A DNA stretch of 64,000 bases, taken from NCBI RefSeq assembly GCF_028737315.1, contig NZ_JAQZAO010000003.1:310001-374000 (forward strand), read 5' to 3'. Below the pieces are notes generated by a model. The model was not told where the DNA came from. It searched no databases and worked only from the letters and a program-made list of their open reading frames with translations. The translations under genes and the position numbers were made by a program. Source of the DNA: Actinomycetospora lemnae (GTDB lineage: Bacteria; Actinomycetota; Actinomycetes; Mycobacteriales; Pseudonocardiaceae). Shown piece after piece: positions 42,703-51,279 of this stretch. Every line of letters starts with the position of its first letter. Positions within the stretch are counted from its first letter, which is position 1.

Positions 42703-42736
42703 ATCCGCGGACGGCGCCGTCACATCCGTTGACGGC
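42703..42736. promoter_or_regulatory. AraC-type tandem site in the flavin reductase-RibBA intergenic region
   Basis: ATCCGCGGACGGC (from 42703) and ATCCGTTGACGGC (from 42724) are direct repeats 21 bp apart, sharing 11 of 13 bases. The first copy is identical to that at 40965. The site is 37-70 bases from the reductase start (42666) and 103-136 from RibBA (42839). An inverted AACGGATGG follows near 42769. Confidence 0.7.
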
Positions 42737-42838
42737 GACCTGCGGGCATCGGTCAATGGCCCGCGCGGAACGGATGGTGGCGGCCCCTTCGGGATTCCTA
42801 GCGTCGCAGCAGGAATCGTCGCGCGAGAGGACACCACC

Positions 42839-44110
42839 ATGACCGACACCGCCCCGGGCCCGCACACACCCGTGGCCGAGCTGCCGTCGACGACGTCGGT
42901 GCAGCGCGCGGTCGCGGCGCTCGCCGCCGGCCGGATGGTTGTCGTCACCGACGACGCCGATCGCGAGGACGAGGGCGACCTCGTCGTGGCCGCCGACGCC
43001 GTGACCCCCGCCCAGCTCGGGTTCATCGTGCGGCACACCACCGGGATCGTGTGCGCCCCGATGACGGGCGAGCGCGCCGACACCCTCGGTCTGCCGCCCA
43101 TGGTCGACGCGAACGGCGACCCCCACGGCACCGCCTTCACCGTGACCGTCGACCACGTGGCCACCGGCACCGGCGTCTCGGCCGCGGACCGCGCGCGCAC
43201 CATCGCCGCCCTCGCCGACCCCGCGACCCGCGGCGACGATCTCCGCCGTCCCGGCCACGTCTTCCCCCTGCGCGCCCGCGACGGCGGCGTCCTCGTCCGG
43301 GCCGGCCACACCGAGGCCGCCGTCGACCTGCTCCGGCTGGCCGGCCGCACCCCGGTCGGGGTCATCGGCGAGATCGTCGACGACGAGGGCGGCATGCGCC
43401 GCGGGGCGGGGCTGGTCCGGTTCGCGGCCGAGCACGACCTGCCGGTCGTCGCGATCTCCGACCTCGTGCGCCACCGTCGCGCCACCGAGAGCTTCGTCGA
43501 GCACGTGGCGACCTCCGCGATGCCGACCGCGTTCGGGCTCTTCCGGGCCGTCGCCTACCGCTCCACCGTCGACGGCACCGAGCACCTCGCGCTCGTCCAC
43601 GGCGACGTGGCGGCCGCCGGTCGCTCACCACGCGGCGCCCTGGTGCGGGTCCACAGTGAGTGCCTGACCGGCGACGTCCTCGGCTCCCTGCGCTGCGACT
43701 GCGGCGCGCAGTTCGAGCAGGCGCTGCGCGCGATCACCGCGGAGGGCGCCGGGGTGCTGGTCTACCTGCGCGGACACGAAGGCCGTGGCATCGGCCTGGC
43801 GCACAAGATCCGTGCCTACGCCCTGCAGGACACGGGCCTCGACACCGTCGACGCGAACACGGCCCAGGGCCTGCCCGTCGACACCCGCACCTACGGCACG
43901 GGTGCGCAGATCCTCGCCGACCTCGGCGTCACCCGGCTCCGGCTGATCACCAACAACCCGGCGAAGTACACCGGGCTCGCGGGCTACGGCCTCGCGATCC
44001 TCGAGCGTGTCGGCCTGCCGCCCGCCGCAGGCCCGGACAACCTGCGCTACCTGCGCACCAAGCAGCAGCGTCTCGGTCACGTCATCGGCCTCGACAGCGC
44101 GACCAGCTGA
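42839..44110 (+). CDS. ribBA: Bifunctional riboflavin biosynthesis protein RibBA
   Basis: 423 aa from ATG 42839. Residues 15-215 are DHBP synthase (RibB) with DREDEGDL at 41-48 and GHVFPLRA; about 225-410 are GTP cyclohydrolase II (RibA) with zinc cysteines in HSECLTGDVLGSLRCDCG and RGHEGRGIGL. It makes the two precursors of riboflavin. It is apart from other rib genes and shares a regulatory site with a flavin reductase, so it is probably a second, pathway-linked copy raising FMN supply for the monooxygenase. Confidence 0.95.
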   Translation: MTDTAPGPHTPVAELPSTTSVQRAVAALAAGRMVVVTDDADREDEGDLVVAADAVTPAQLGFIVRHTTGIVCAPMTGERADTLGLPPMVDANGDPHGTAFTVTVDHVATGTGVSAADRARTIAALADPATRGDDLRRPGHVFPLRARDGGVLVRAGHTEAAVDLLRLAGRTPVGVIGEIVDDEGGMRRGAGLVRFAAEHDLPVVAISDLVRHRRATESFVEHVATSAMPTAFGLFRAVAYRSTVDGTEHLALVHGDVAAAGRSPRGALVRVHSECLTGDVLGSLRCDCGAQFEQALRAITAEGAGVLVYLRGHEGRGIGLAHKIRAYALQDTGLDTVDANTAQGLPVDTRTYGTGAQILADLGVTRLRLITNNPAKYTGLAGYGLAILERVGLPPAAGPDNLRYLRTKQQRLGHVIGLDSATS

Positions 44111-44234
44111 CGGCCGCCGTCCGTGAGCCCCGTCACGATCGCTCGAAACTGCCACCGGCGTCAGGTCCTAGCGTCGATCACGCCGAAGGGGTGGCCACCG
44201 GGGCCGCGCCCGGCGACGACGGGGAGGACCGGAC

Positions 44235-45161
44235 GTGCCTCGTGCACTGGGATATCGCGCCTTCGGGGGGCCGGAGGTCCAGGAGTTCGTCGACCGGCCC
44301 GACCCGGTGCCGGCGGCCCGTGAAGTGGCCGTCGCCGTGCGCGCGGCGGGGGTCAACCCGATCGACCACCTGCTGCGCGCCGGGGTGCTCCCGGCGCTCA
44401 ACGGGGCCGTGCCGTTCCCGCAGGTCCTCGGCATGGAGGCGGCGGGCGTGGTGACGGCGGTCGGGGCCGACGTACGCGGGCTCGACGTCGGCGACCGCGT
44501 CGTCGGGTTCGCGCTCACCGGTGCCGGCACGTACGCGCACAGCACCGTGCTGCTCGGCTCGGCCACGGCCCGGACCCCGGACGGTCTGTCCGACACCTGG
44601 GCGGCGACGATCCCGGTGGCGGGCACCACCGCCCTCGACGTGCTGGACCAGCTGGACCTGCCGGCAGGCGCCCGGCTGCTCGTCAACGGCGTCGGCGGCG
44701 GCGTCGGCCTGGCCACCGCCCAGCTCGCCCGCGCCCGCGGCCTCGAGGTCGTCGGCACCGGGAGCACCGCCAAGCGGGCCGTCGCCACCGCGACGGGGGC
44801 GACGTTCATCGACTACACCCGCGGCCCGGTCGACGAGCTCCTGCGGGAGGTCGCCCCCGAGGGCGTCGACGGCATCGTGGACACGGTCGGCGGTGCCGCC
44901 CTCCGCGTCGTGGCGCCGCTCGCCGTCGAGCCCTCGCGGGTCGTCGCCGTCGGGGACCCCGGCGTGGTCGAGATCGGCGGCGCGATGGTGGAGCGCCACA
45001 CCGACCGGGCGACCCTGGAGCGCGTCGCCGACCTCATGGTGCAGGGCGTCCTCGACCCGCAGATCACGGCCGTCCGGTCCCTGGAGCACGCGGACGAGGC
45101 CCTCGCGGACGTGGAGAACGGCCACGCGGTCGGCAAGACCGTCATCGACCTCGCCCTCTGA
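44235..45161 (+). CDS. Quinone oxidoreductase-like medium-chain dehydrogenase
   Basis: 308 aa from GTG 44235. MDR fold without the zinc ligands: AGVNPIDHLLRAG, the cofactor-site LLVNGVGGGVGLATAQLA and the late GTGST. Matches zeta-crystallin-like NADPH:quinone reductases. TCCTAGCGT near 44168 resembles the -10 region of several genes here. It is convergent with the GntR gene. Confidence 0.88.
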   Translation: MPRALGYRAFGGPEVQEFVDRPDPVPAAREVAVAVRAAGVNPIDHLLRAGVLPALNGAVPFPQVLGMEAAGVVTAVGADVRGLDVGDRVVGFALTGAGTYAHSTVLLGSATARTPDGLSDTWAATIPVAGTTALDVLDQLDLPAGARLLVNGVGGGVGLATAQLARARGLEVVGTGSTAKRAVATATGATFIDYTRGPVDELLREVAPEGVDGIVDTVGGAALRVVAPLAVEPSRVVAVGDPGVVEIGGAMVERHTDRATLERVADLMVQGVLDPQITAVRSLEHADEALADVENGHAVGKTVIDLAL

Positions 45162-45167
45162 CGCGGA

Positions 45168-45851
45168 TCACGACGACGCCGTGGGGCCACCGCCGTCCAG
45201 GCTGTCGATGAGCGCGGCCAGCGTCTGCCAGTTCGCGCGGTTCGCCGCGGCCGCTGCGTCGACGTCCCCGGCCTCGCAGAGCGCGATGATCTGCTCGTGC
45301 TGCGCGACCGAGTCCCGGCCGCTCAGCGAGGAGAAGCGCAGTCGCTCCAGGCGGCGCAGCACGGGCGTGTACCGCTCGAGGACCTCGCGGAGGGCGTCGT
45401 TGGCGCTGGCCGTGACGAGGACGCCGTGGAAGTCGTCGTCGGCGGCGATGGCCGCGTCGGCGTCGCCGCGGTGCAGGGCGTCGGCGAAGCGCGCGTTGGC
45501 ACTCCGCATCGCGTCGAGCTCGGTGGCGGAGAGGTCGGGCAGCGCCTCCCGGACCGCGAGCTCGTGCATCGCGGCCGTGACCGACTGGGCGTTGCGGGCC
45601 GCGCGGACGTCGAGCGGGCTGACCATCGTGTAGCGGCCGGGCTTGGTCTGCACCAGACCCGCCTGCTCCAGCCGCGCGAGGGCCTCACGCACCGGGGTGC
45701 GGCTGACGCCGAGCCACTCGACGAGGTCGGCGTCGACGAGGCGCTCGCCCGGGGCGAGCGTGCCGTCGACGATCGCGTCCCGGATCGCCCGGTAGGCGTC
45801 CTCCCGCAGGAGCGACCTGGCGACGAGTCCGCGACCCCCGGGTACCGGCAT
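45168..45851 (-). CDS. GntR family regulator (FCD domain)
   Basis: 227 aa from ATG 45851; a TTG at 45887 would add 12 residues. Winged helix (GERLVDADLVEWLGVSRTPV, REALARLEQAGLVQTKPGR) then an FCD domain with DDFHGVL and AQHEQIIALCEAG histidines. It is divergent from the hydrolase at 46018, with an AT-rich palindrome between them. It probably represses the hydrolase or the quinone reductase. Confidence 0.88.
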   Translation of the reverse strand: MPVPGGRGLVARSLLREDAYRAIRDAIVDGTLAPGERLVDADLVEWLGVSRTPVREALARLEQAGLVQTKPGRYTMVSPLDVRAARNAQSVTAAMHELAVREALPDLSATELDAMRSANARFADALHRGDADAAIAADDDFHGVLVTASANDALREVLERYTPVLRRLERLRFSSLSGRDSVAQHEQIIALCEAGDVDAAAAANRANWQTLAALIDSLDGGGPTASS

Positions 45852-45918
45852 GCAGCACACCGCATCCCGAACGCCCGCGTCTGTCAACGCGACACTCCTT
45901 GACCCCCGTTAGCCGGAG

Positions 45919-45932
45919 TGCAATATTTTGCA
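45919..45932. promoter_or_regulatory. AT-rich GntR operator candidate
   Basis: TGCAATATTTTGCA: 5-bp inverted arms TGCAA/TTGCA around TATT. It stands out as AT-rich in a GC-rich region and lies between the divergent GntR and hydrolase genes. Confidence 0.6.
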
Positions 45933-46017
45933 TGTCGGCAGGCCAGTGGCCTCCACCGACCCCCTGCTCGACCTCCCCGGACGGCCCGGTGCCGTCCCGA
46001 CACCGAAGAGGGACCTC

Positions 46018-46767
46018 ATGAGCAATCCCGCCGACACGCCGACCGTGGTCCTGGTCCACGGGGCGTTCGCCGACTCCTCCAGCTGGAACGGCGTGATCCG
46101 GGACCTCGCGGGCGACGGCCACCGCGTCGTCGCCGTCGCGAACCCGCTGCGCGGCCTGCACGACGACGCCGCCTACGTGCGCAGCGTCCTCGACGGCGTG
46201 ACCGGCCCGATCGTGCTGGTCGGTCACTCCTACGGCGGGTCGGTGATGAGCGAGGCCGCCGACGGCCACCCGGGCGTCCGGGCGCTGGTGTACGTCGCGA
46301 GCTTCATCCTCGAGCCGCGTGAGAGCACCTCGCAGCTGGCCGCGCAGTTCCCCGGTGCCCAGCTGGGTGCCGCCCTCGACACCGTGCCGATCCCGCTGCC
46401 CGGCGGCGGCACCGGCAGCGACCTCTCCATCCGGCCGGAGGAGTTCCGGAAGGTGTTCGCCGCCGACGTCCCCGAGGACGTCGCGGACCTGATGGCGGCC
46501 ACCCAGCGCCCCATCACCTCGGCCGCGCTCGAGGAGCCGGCGACGACGGCCGCCTGGAAGACCATCCCGTCGTGGAACCTCGTCACGACCGACGACCTCG
46601 CCATCCCCGCCGCCTCGATGCGGTTCATGGGGGAGCGCGCGGGCGCGCACACCGTGGAGGTCACGGCCTCCCACGCCGTCACGGTGTCCCGCCCCGACGC
46701 CGTCGCGGCGCTGATCCGTGACGCGGTCCGGGCGACCGCGTCACCGGATGTGCAGCAGCTCCGCTGA
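46018..46767 (+). CDS. Alpha/beta hydrolase
   Basis: 249 aa from ATG 46018. Oxyanion-hole strand VVLVHGAFADSSSW, nucleophile elbow GHSYGG, and a late His in VTASHAVTVSRPD. The pattern matches the salicylate esterase/hydroxynitrile-lyase-like group of small hydrolases common in actinobacteria. A strong hairpin follows. Possible target of the divergent GntR. Confidence 0.9.
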   Translation: MSNPADTPTVVLVHGAFADSSSWNGVIRDLAGDGHRVVAVANPLRGLHDDAAYVRSVLDGVTGPIVLVGHSYGGSVMSEAADGHPGVRALVYVASFILEPRESTSQLAAQFPGAQLGAALDTVPIPLPGGGTGSDLSIRPEEFRKVFAADVPEDVADLMAATQRPITSAALEEPATTAAWKTIPSWNLVTTDDLAIPAASMRFMGERAGAHTVEVTASHAVTVSRPDAVAALIRDAVRATASPDVQQLR

Positions 46768-46789
46768 CCGCGGGGACGCGAGTCGGGGA

Positions 46790-46845
46790 CGGACGGGGGA
46801 CAACGTCGCCGGCCCCCCTCCCGGCGACGTCGCCTCCCCCCGTCC
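46790..46845 (+). terminator. Two-part hairpin after the hydrolase
   Basis: Outer arms CGGACGGGGG (46790-46799) and CCCCCGTCCG (46836-46845); inner arms ACGTCGCCGG and CCGGCGACGT. It starts 22 bases after the hydrolase stop. Confidence 0.75.
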
Positions 46846-47075
46846 GCGGATCAGGGCCCCCGACACACCAGGCCCGCGCCAGAACCGTACCCAGCGGTAC
46901 GGTTCTGAGGGAAGGGCTCGATCCGCTCGATGGCCACCTGACGCGCTCGTCGGCCAGGAATTGAGCTGACCGGCCGACGGGACACCGTCCGGTGGGCTCC
47001 CCCTGGTGGGGGTGGATGCCGACCGGCAGGCTGTGGGGTCGGTGGCGCAGGTCGACCGGGCGGGACGGAGGTGCC
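46846..47075. promoter_or_regulatory. Leader of the butyrolactone-receptor-like TetR with a 26-bp palindrome
   Basis: Arms AGAACCGTAC (46881-46890) and GTACGGTTCT (46897-46906) around CCAGCG. Size and sequence resemble the autoregulatory elements bound by gamma-butyrolactone receptors (ScbR/ArpA type). It is 170 bases before the TetR start. The rest of the gap shows no gene. Confidence 0.65.
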
Positions 47076-47810
47076 GTGGCGAACGACGCGATGTCGGCGA
47101 CGGACGCGACACGGGCCCCGCAGCAGGCGCGGTCCCGGGCCACGAGGCGTGCGCTGCTCGCGGCGGCGGGCGAGCGCTTCGCGGTCCAGGGCTTCCACGG
47201 CACGGCGCTGGCGGAGCTGGTGGGCAACGGCGCCCCGACCAAGGGCGCGCTCTACTTCCACTTCTCGTCCAAGCACGCCGTCGCGGAGGCGCTCGTCGCG
47301 GCGATGAGCGAGTCGTGGGACCGGGTCCTGCCCGCGGTCCGTCGGGTCGCCGGTGACCCCCTCGAGGCGCTGGTCCTCCTGACCGACGCCGTGATCGTGC
47401 GGCTCGACGACCCGATCGTGCGCGGTGCGGGGCGCGTGCTGCGTGACCGCGTCGTCGCCTCGCCGACCCTGAGCGAGGTCAGTGCCTGGTGGCGGGGCCA
47501 GGCCGAGGAGCTGCTCGTCGAGGCGCAGGAGGCCGGCCTGCTCCGGGACGAGGCCGACCCCGTGTGGGTCGCCGGCGAGGTCGTCGCGGGCTTCGCGGGC
47601 CGGGCGACGATGTCCGACGGCTGGTGCGGTGACACGCCGCTGTGGGACCTGGTGAACGACTTCTGGGCCGGGTTCCTCCCGCTGATCTCCACGCCGGCCT
47701 GGGCGCAGCGATGGGCGGCGCGGCCCTGGCGGCACCGGCGGCCTCCGGTCGGGGTGGGTCCCCGGGACGTCGACGACCTCGAGATCCACGCGGTGGGCAC
47801 GTCGCACTGA
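47076..47810 (+). CDS. TetR regulator, gamma-butyrolactone-receptor-like
   Basis: 244 aa from GTG 47076, six bases after GGAGG. The HTH (RATRRALLAAAGERFAVQGF, then TKGALYFHFSSKHAVAEALV) is that of the ScbR/ArpA receptor group, which sense butyrolactone or butenolide signals and control antibiotic and developmental genes. It has a long leader with a 26-bp palindrome. No butyrolactone synthase (AfsA-like) gene is in the window, so it may be a receptor without its own synthase or a pseudo-receptor. Confidence 0.85.
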   Translation: MANDAMSATDATRAPQQARSRATRRALLAAAGERFAVQGFHGTALAELVGNGAPTKGALYFHFSSKHAVAEALVAAMSESWDRVLPAVRRVAGDPLEALVLLTDAVIVRLDDPIVRGAGRVLRDRVVASPTLSEVSAWWRGQAEELLVEAQEAGLLRDEADPVWVAGEVVAGFAGRATMSDGWCGDTPLWDLVNDFWAGFLPLISTPAWAQRWAARPWRHRRPPVGVGPRDVDDLEIHAVGTSH

Positions 47811-47968
47811 CGCCCGCGAGCCGTCGACGTCGTCGACCCGGGAGCGCGACGCGCGGCGGAGTGCCACCATGGTGGTGCCGGTCCCGGACGCGGTTCCTTC
47901 CCCCCGGGACGAAGTCCGGGGCCGGCCCTCCGCGCGGGTCGTTCGAGGTCTCCGCCGCGACGCCCTGC

Positions 47969-48637
47969 TCAGCGCTGCGGGGTCGGCGCCGGTGTCGCGT
48001 CGCCGGGGGCGGGGCCGCGGCGACGGGTTTGGTCGGACACCAGCGCCGCGATCAGCCGGGCCACCCGCTGCGTCATCTCCTCGGCGCCCTGGTCGGGGTG
48101 GGCCACCCACCAGTCCATGAGCGAGTCGACGATGCCGAGCCACGTCCGGACCATCGCGGACACGTCGAGCTCGTCGGTGGTCCCGGCGTCGCCGAGCAGC
48201 TCGAGGACGCCGTCCCGGGCGAGGGCCTCGATGCGGGCGGTGTACTGCGCGACGACCTCGGCCGCGGGTCCGTCCGCCGGGGCCGTGCGGTCGCGCAGGA
48301 GACGCCAGACGTGGCGGCGGTCGTCGAGCACGGCGAACATCGCCGCGAGGGTGCGCACCCCCCGCTCGACGCCGGCGCTCCCGTCGCGCGCGACCCGCTC
48401 GATCTCCGCGGCGAGCAGGCCGCCGGCCTCGGCGAGGCACGCGGCGTGGAGGCCCTCCTTCGAGCCGAAGTAGCTGTACACCAGCGCCTTGGAGATTCCC
48501 GCGGCGTGCGCGACGTCGGCGACGCCGGTGGCGGCGAAGCCGTCGGTGCCGAAGGCCACCGACGCGACCCGCACGATCTCCTGCTCCCGATCGGCGCGCG
48601 GGACGCCCTTCGTCCCGGCGTTCGGTCGCGGAGCCAC
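47969..48637 (-). CDS. TetR family regulator
   Basis: 222 aa from GTG 48637. HTH ADREQEIVRVASVAFGTDGF, then ISKALVYSYFGSKEGLHAA. It is divergent from the sterol-desaturase-like gene at 48706, with a 37-bp palindromic region between, so it probably represses that gene. The C-terminal tail is Pro/Thr-rich. Confidence 0.9.
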   Translation of the reverse strand: MAPRPNAGTKGVPRADREQEIVRVASVAFGTDGFAATGVADVAHAAGISKALVYSYFGSKEGLHAACLAEAGGLLAAEIERVARDGSAGVERGVRTLAAMFAVLDDRRHVWRLLRDRTAPADGPAAEVVAQYTARIEALARDGVLELLGDAGTTDELDVSAMVRTWLGIVDSLMDWWVAHPDQGAEEMTQRVARLIAALVSDQTRRRGPAPGDATPAPTPQR

Positions 48638-48656
48638 GGTCCGACCCTATCGCGCA

Positions 48657-48693
48657 GATATGACCCTGAGGTAACTTACCCTGAGGTCATATC
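48657..48693. promoter_or_regulatory. 37-bp TetR operator region
   Basis: Outer inverted arms GATATGACC (48657-48665) and GGTCATATC (48685-48693), a central GGTAACTTACC palindrome, and CTGA repeated directly on both sides. It fills the divergent gap between the TetR (48637) and desaturase (48706) starts. Confidence 0.75.
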
Positions 48694-48705
48694 ACAGGAG
48701 GGCTG

Positions 48706-49593
48706 ATGGACGCATTGCTCGACCCCATGCAGAACCCGGTCACGTACGCGGTCCCGTTCTTCGTCCTGGCGATCCTCATCGAGCTCGCGGCGCTGCGGTG
48801 GCTCGACCACGACGATTCGGTCACGGGCTACGCCCTGCGCGACGCGCGGACGTCGATCTCCATGGGCGTCGTGTCGCTGGTGTTCCTGACGCTGTTCAAG
48901 GTCGTCACCTTCCTGGCGTTCAGCGTCGTGTACCTCCACCTCGCCCCGTTCCACCTGCCCACCGACACGTGGTGGTACTGGGTGCTGGTCGTGCTCGGGG
49001 TCGACCTCGGCTACTACGGGCACCACCGCTTCAGCCACCGCGTCCGGATCGCCTGGGCCGGCCACCAGGCGCACCACTCCAGCGAGTTCATGAACTTCGG
49101 CACCGCCCTGCGTCAGAAGTGGAACCCCTGGTTCGAGTTCTTCTTCTGGCTGCCGCTGCCGCTCCTCGGCTTCGCCCCGTGGACGCTGTACGCCGCGTTC
49201 GGCGTCAACCTCGTCTTCCAGTTCTTCGTCCACACCGAGCTCGTCGACAAGCTCCCGCGGCCCGTCGAGTACGTGTTCAACACGCCGTCGCACCACCGCG
49301 TGCACCACGGCCGCGACCCGGAGTACCTCGACCGCAACTACGGCGGCATCCTCATCGTCTGGGACCGCTTGTTCGGCACCTTCGCCGCCGAGGAGCGGCG
49401 ACCGTCGTACGGGCTGACCACGCCCGTGGAGACCTACGACCTGCTGCGGCTGCAGTACGGGCACTACGGCGACATCGCCCGGGACGTCCGGGCGGCACGC
49501 CGCTGGCGCGACCGGCTCGGCTACGTCCTGGGCCCGCCCGGCTGGCAGCCGTCGGGTGGCCCGGCCCCGGAGCCGAGCCTGCCGCGGCGCTGA
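48706..49593 (+). CDS. Sterol desaturase / fatty acid hydroxylase family protein
   Basis: 295 aa, four to five membrane helices. Histidine clusters typical of the family: GHHRFSH, HQAHHSS and HHRVHHG. These bind a di-iron centre for hydroxylation or desaturation of lipid or isoprenoid substrates (carotenoid, sterol or alkylglycerol). It starts at ATG 48706 right after the TetR operator with RBS GGAGG. Substrate unknown. Confidence 0.9.
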   Translation: MDALLDPMQNPVTYAVPFFVLAILIELAALRWLDHDDSVTGYALRDARTSISMGVVSLVFLTLFKVVTFLAFSVVYLHLAPFHLPTDTWWYWVLVVLGVDLGYYGHHRFSHRVRIAWAGHQAHHSSEFMNFGTALRQKWNPWFEFFFWLPLPLLGFAPWTLYAAFGVNLVFQFFVHTELVDKLPRPVEYVFNTPSHHRVHHGRDPEYLDRNYGGILIVWDRLFGTFAAEERRPSYGLTTPVETYDLLRLQYGHYGDIARDVRAARRWRDRLGYVLGPPGWQPSGGPAPEPSLPRR

Positions 49594-49644
49594 CCTCGAG
49601 CCGGGCGGCGGACGGCCCGGCGAACTGCCCACCGGCGGTCGGCG

Positions 49645-51087
49645 TCAGCCGCCCTCGTCGGTCGGTCGGTCGTCCACGGCCCGCCGCAGCCGGGAGGCCC
49701 CGAGGGCGGTCCCGACCGCGGCGAGCGGCCAGGCGAGCAGGCGCGGGAACCGGGCGGCGAGCAGGGAGGCGAGGATCGTGGTGGCGCCCGCCGCGGCCGT
49801 GGCGGTCCGGCGGCGGGGCCGGGAGGGCTCCCGGGCCACGCGCAGGAGCTCGCCGCCGAGCCGCGAGAACGAGGCCGGGACGCCGGGTGCGCGCCGCAAC
49901 GGTGACCGCCGCCCGGCGCTGCGGGCTCCCCAGGGCTTCCCGTCGCGAGGCCGGTGGGTGCCGCCGGGCTCGATCGCGCGGGAGTGCGCGAAGTCGTGCT
50001 CGAAGAGGGCCTCCAGCTCCTCGGCGAAGGGGCGGTCGTCGACGAGCAGGTCGAGGTCCCAGCTGGTGACGAAGTTGGCGGCGGTGAGGTTGGTCGAGCC
50101 GATGCGCGCCCAGTGGCCGTCGATCACGGTGGTCTTGGCGTGCATCATCGGTCCGAGGTACTCGAAGATGCGCACGCCGGCGTCGAGGGCGCGCCCGTAG
50201 CCGGCGCGCTCGAGCGCGCCGATCGAGGGGTGGTCGTTCGTGGCGGGCACCACCACGCGCACGTCGACGCCGTCGGCCGCGGCCTCGAGGAGCGCGCGGC
50301 TCAGCCGCGGTGTGGACAGGAAGTAGGGATCGGAGATCCAGAGTCGGTCCCGGGCGGCGAGGATCGCGAGCTCCATGATCCGCAGCGCGCGCAGCCGTCC
50401 GGGCGCCTGGAGCGCCACGCGGGCCTCCGCGCTGCCCGGGTGACCGTCGGCGGGGGCGACGTCGCCGGGGGTCTCGTCGAGGCGTTCGCCCGGGGGCAGC
50501 GGCGGGCCGACGGTGGCCCACATCCGCGCGAAGGCGAGTTCGAGGTCGGCGACGGCCGGGCCCTCGATGCCGACCGCCGTGTCGCGGTAGACCAGACCGT
50601 TCTCGGCGTGCTGCACCCACGCCTCGGAGATGCACACCCCGCCGGTGGAGGCGTACACCCCGTCCACGCCGACGATCTTGCGGTGGTCCCGGCACAGCCC
50701 GGCCAGGGGGGTGAGCAGCGACGGCGGGTTCGCGGCGCGGACCTCCACGCCCGCACGCCGCATGTCGTCCCAGTAGCGCCGCGGCACGCTCGACGACCCG
50801 ACCGGGTCGTAGATCACGCGCACCGGCACGCCCGCGCGCGCCTTCTCCGACAGGGCGTCGGCGAACCGCCGGCCGATCTCGTCGGCCATGAAGAAGTAGT
50901 TCTCGAAGTGCACCCAGCGGCGCGCCCCGGCGATCCGCGCGAGCCACTGGTCGAAGGTCGCCGCCCCGTCGCGGAGCAGGGTGAGGCGGTTACCGGGACG
51001 GCGCGGCGCGTGCCCGGCCCGTGCCAGCGCCTGGTCCCACCGCGCGCCCGGCGAGCCGAGCGCGTCCGTGGCCGGAACGGTGGGCAT
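49645..51087 (-). CDS. Cardiolipin synthase-like phospholipase D family protein
   Basis: 480 aa from ATG 51087. Two HKD motifs: DHRKIVGVDG and MHAKTTVIDG, each followed by the GSTN-like segment (STGG, GSTNLTAANF). The spacing is that of ClsA-type phosphatidyltransferases. The C-terminus holds a basic stretch and one hydrophobic helix. The much longer upstream frame covers the antisense of the ThDP enzyme and is not used. Convergent with the sterol desaturase gene. Confidence 0.92.
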   Translation of the reverse strand: MPTVPATDALGSPGARWDQALARAGHAPRRPGNRLTLLRDGAATFDQWLARIAGARRWVHFENYFFMADEIGRRFADALSEKARAGVPVRVIYDPVGSSSVPRRYWDDMRRAGVEVRAANPPSLLTPLAGLCRDHRKIVGVDGVYASTGGVCISEAWVQHAENGLVYRDTAVGIEGPAVADLELAFARMWATVGPPLPPGERLDETPGDVAPADGHPGSAEARVALQAPGRLRALRIMELAILAARDRLWISDPYFLSTPRLSRALLEAAADGVDVRVVVPATNDHPSIGALERAGYGRALDAGVRIFEYLGPMMHAKTTVIDGHWARIGSTNLTAANFVTSWDLDLLVDDRPFAEELEALFEHDFAHSRAIEPGGTHRPRDGKPWGARSAGRRSPLRRAPGVPASFSRLGGELLRVAREPSRPRRRTATAAAGATTILASLLAARFPRLLAWPLAAVGTALGASRLRRAVDDRPTDEGG

Positions 51088-51279
51088 GATCGAGACCTCG
51101 CTTCGTCGCCGACGGGCGGCGCCAGCCTGACAGCCACCCGACCGGGCCGCCGGACCCGGTCGCCCGCGGGCCGGCAGGAGCCGCCGCCCCCACTTCCGCC
51201 ACCGGCCCCGGACCGTGTGAGGTGGACCCATGACGATCTCGTGGTGCTCCCCGTCCACCACCCGCGACCGGCGCGCCGC

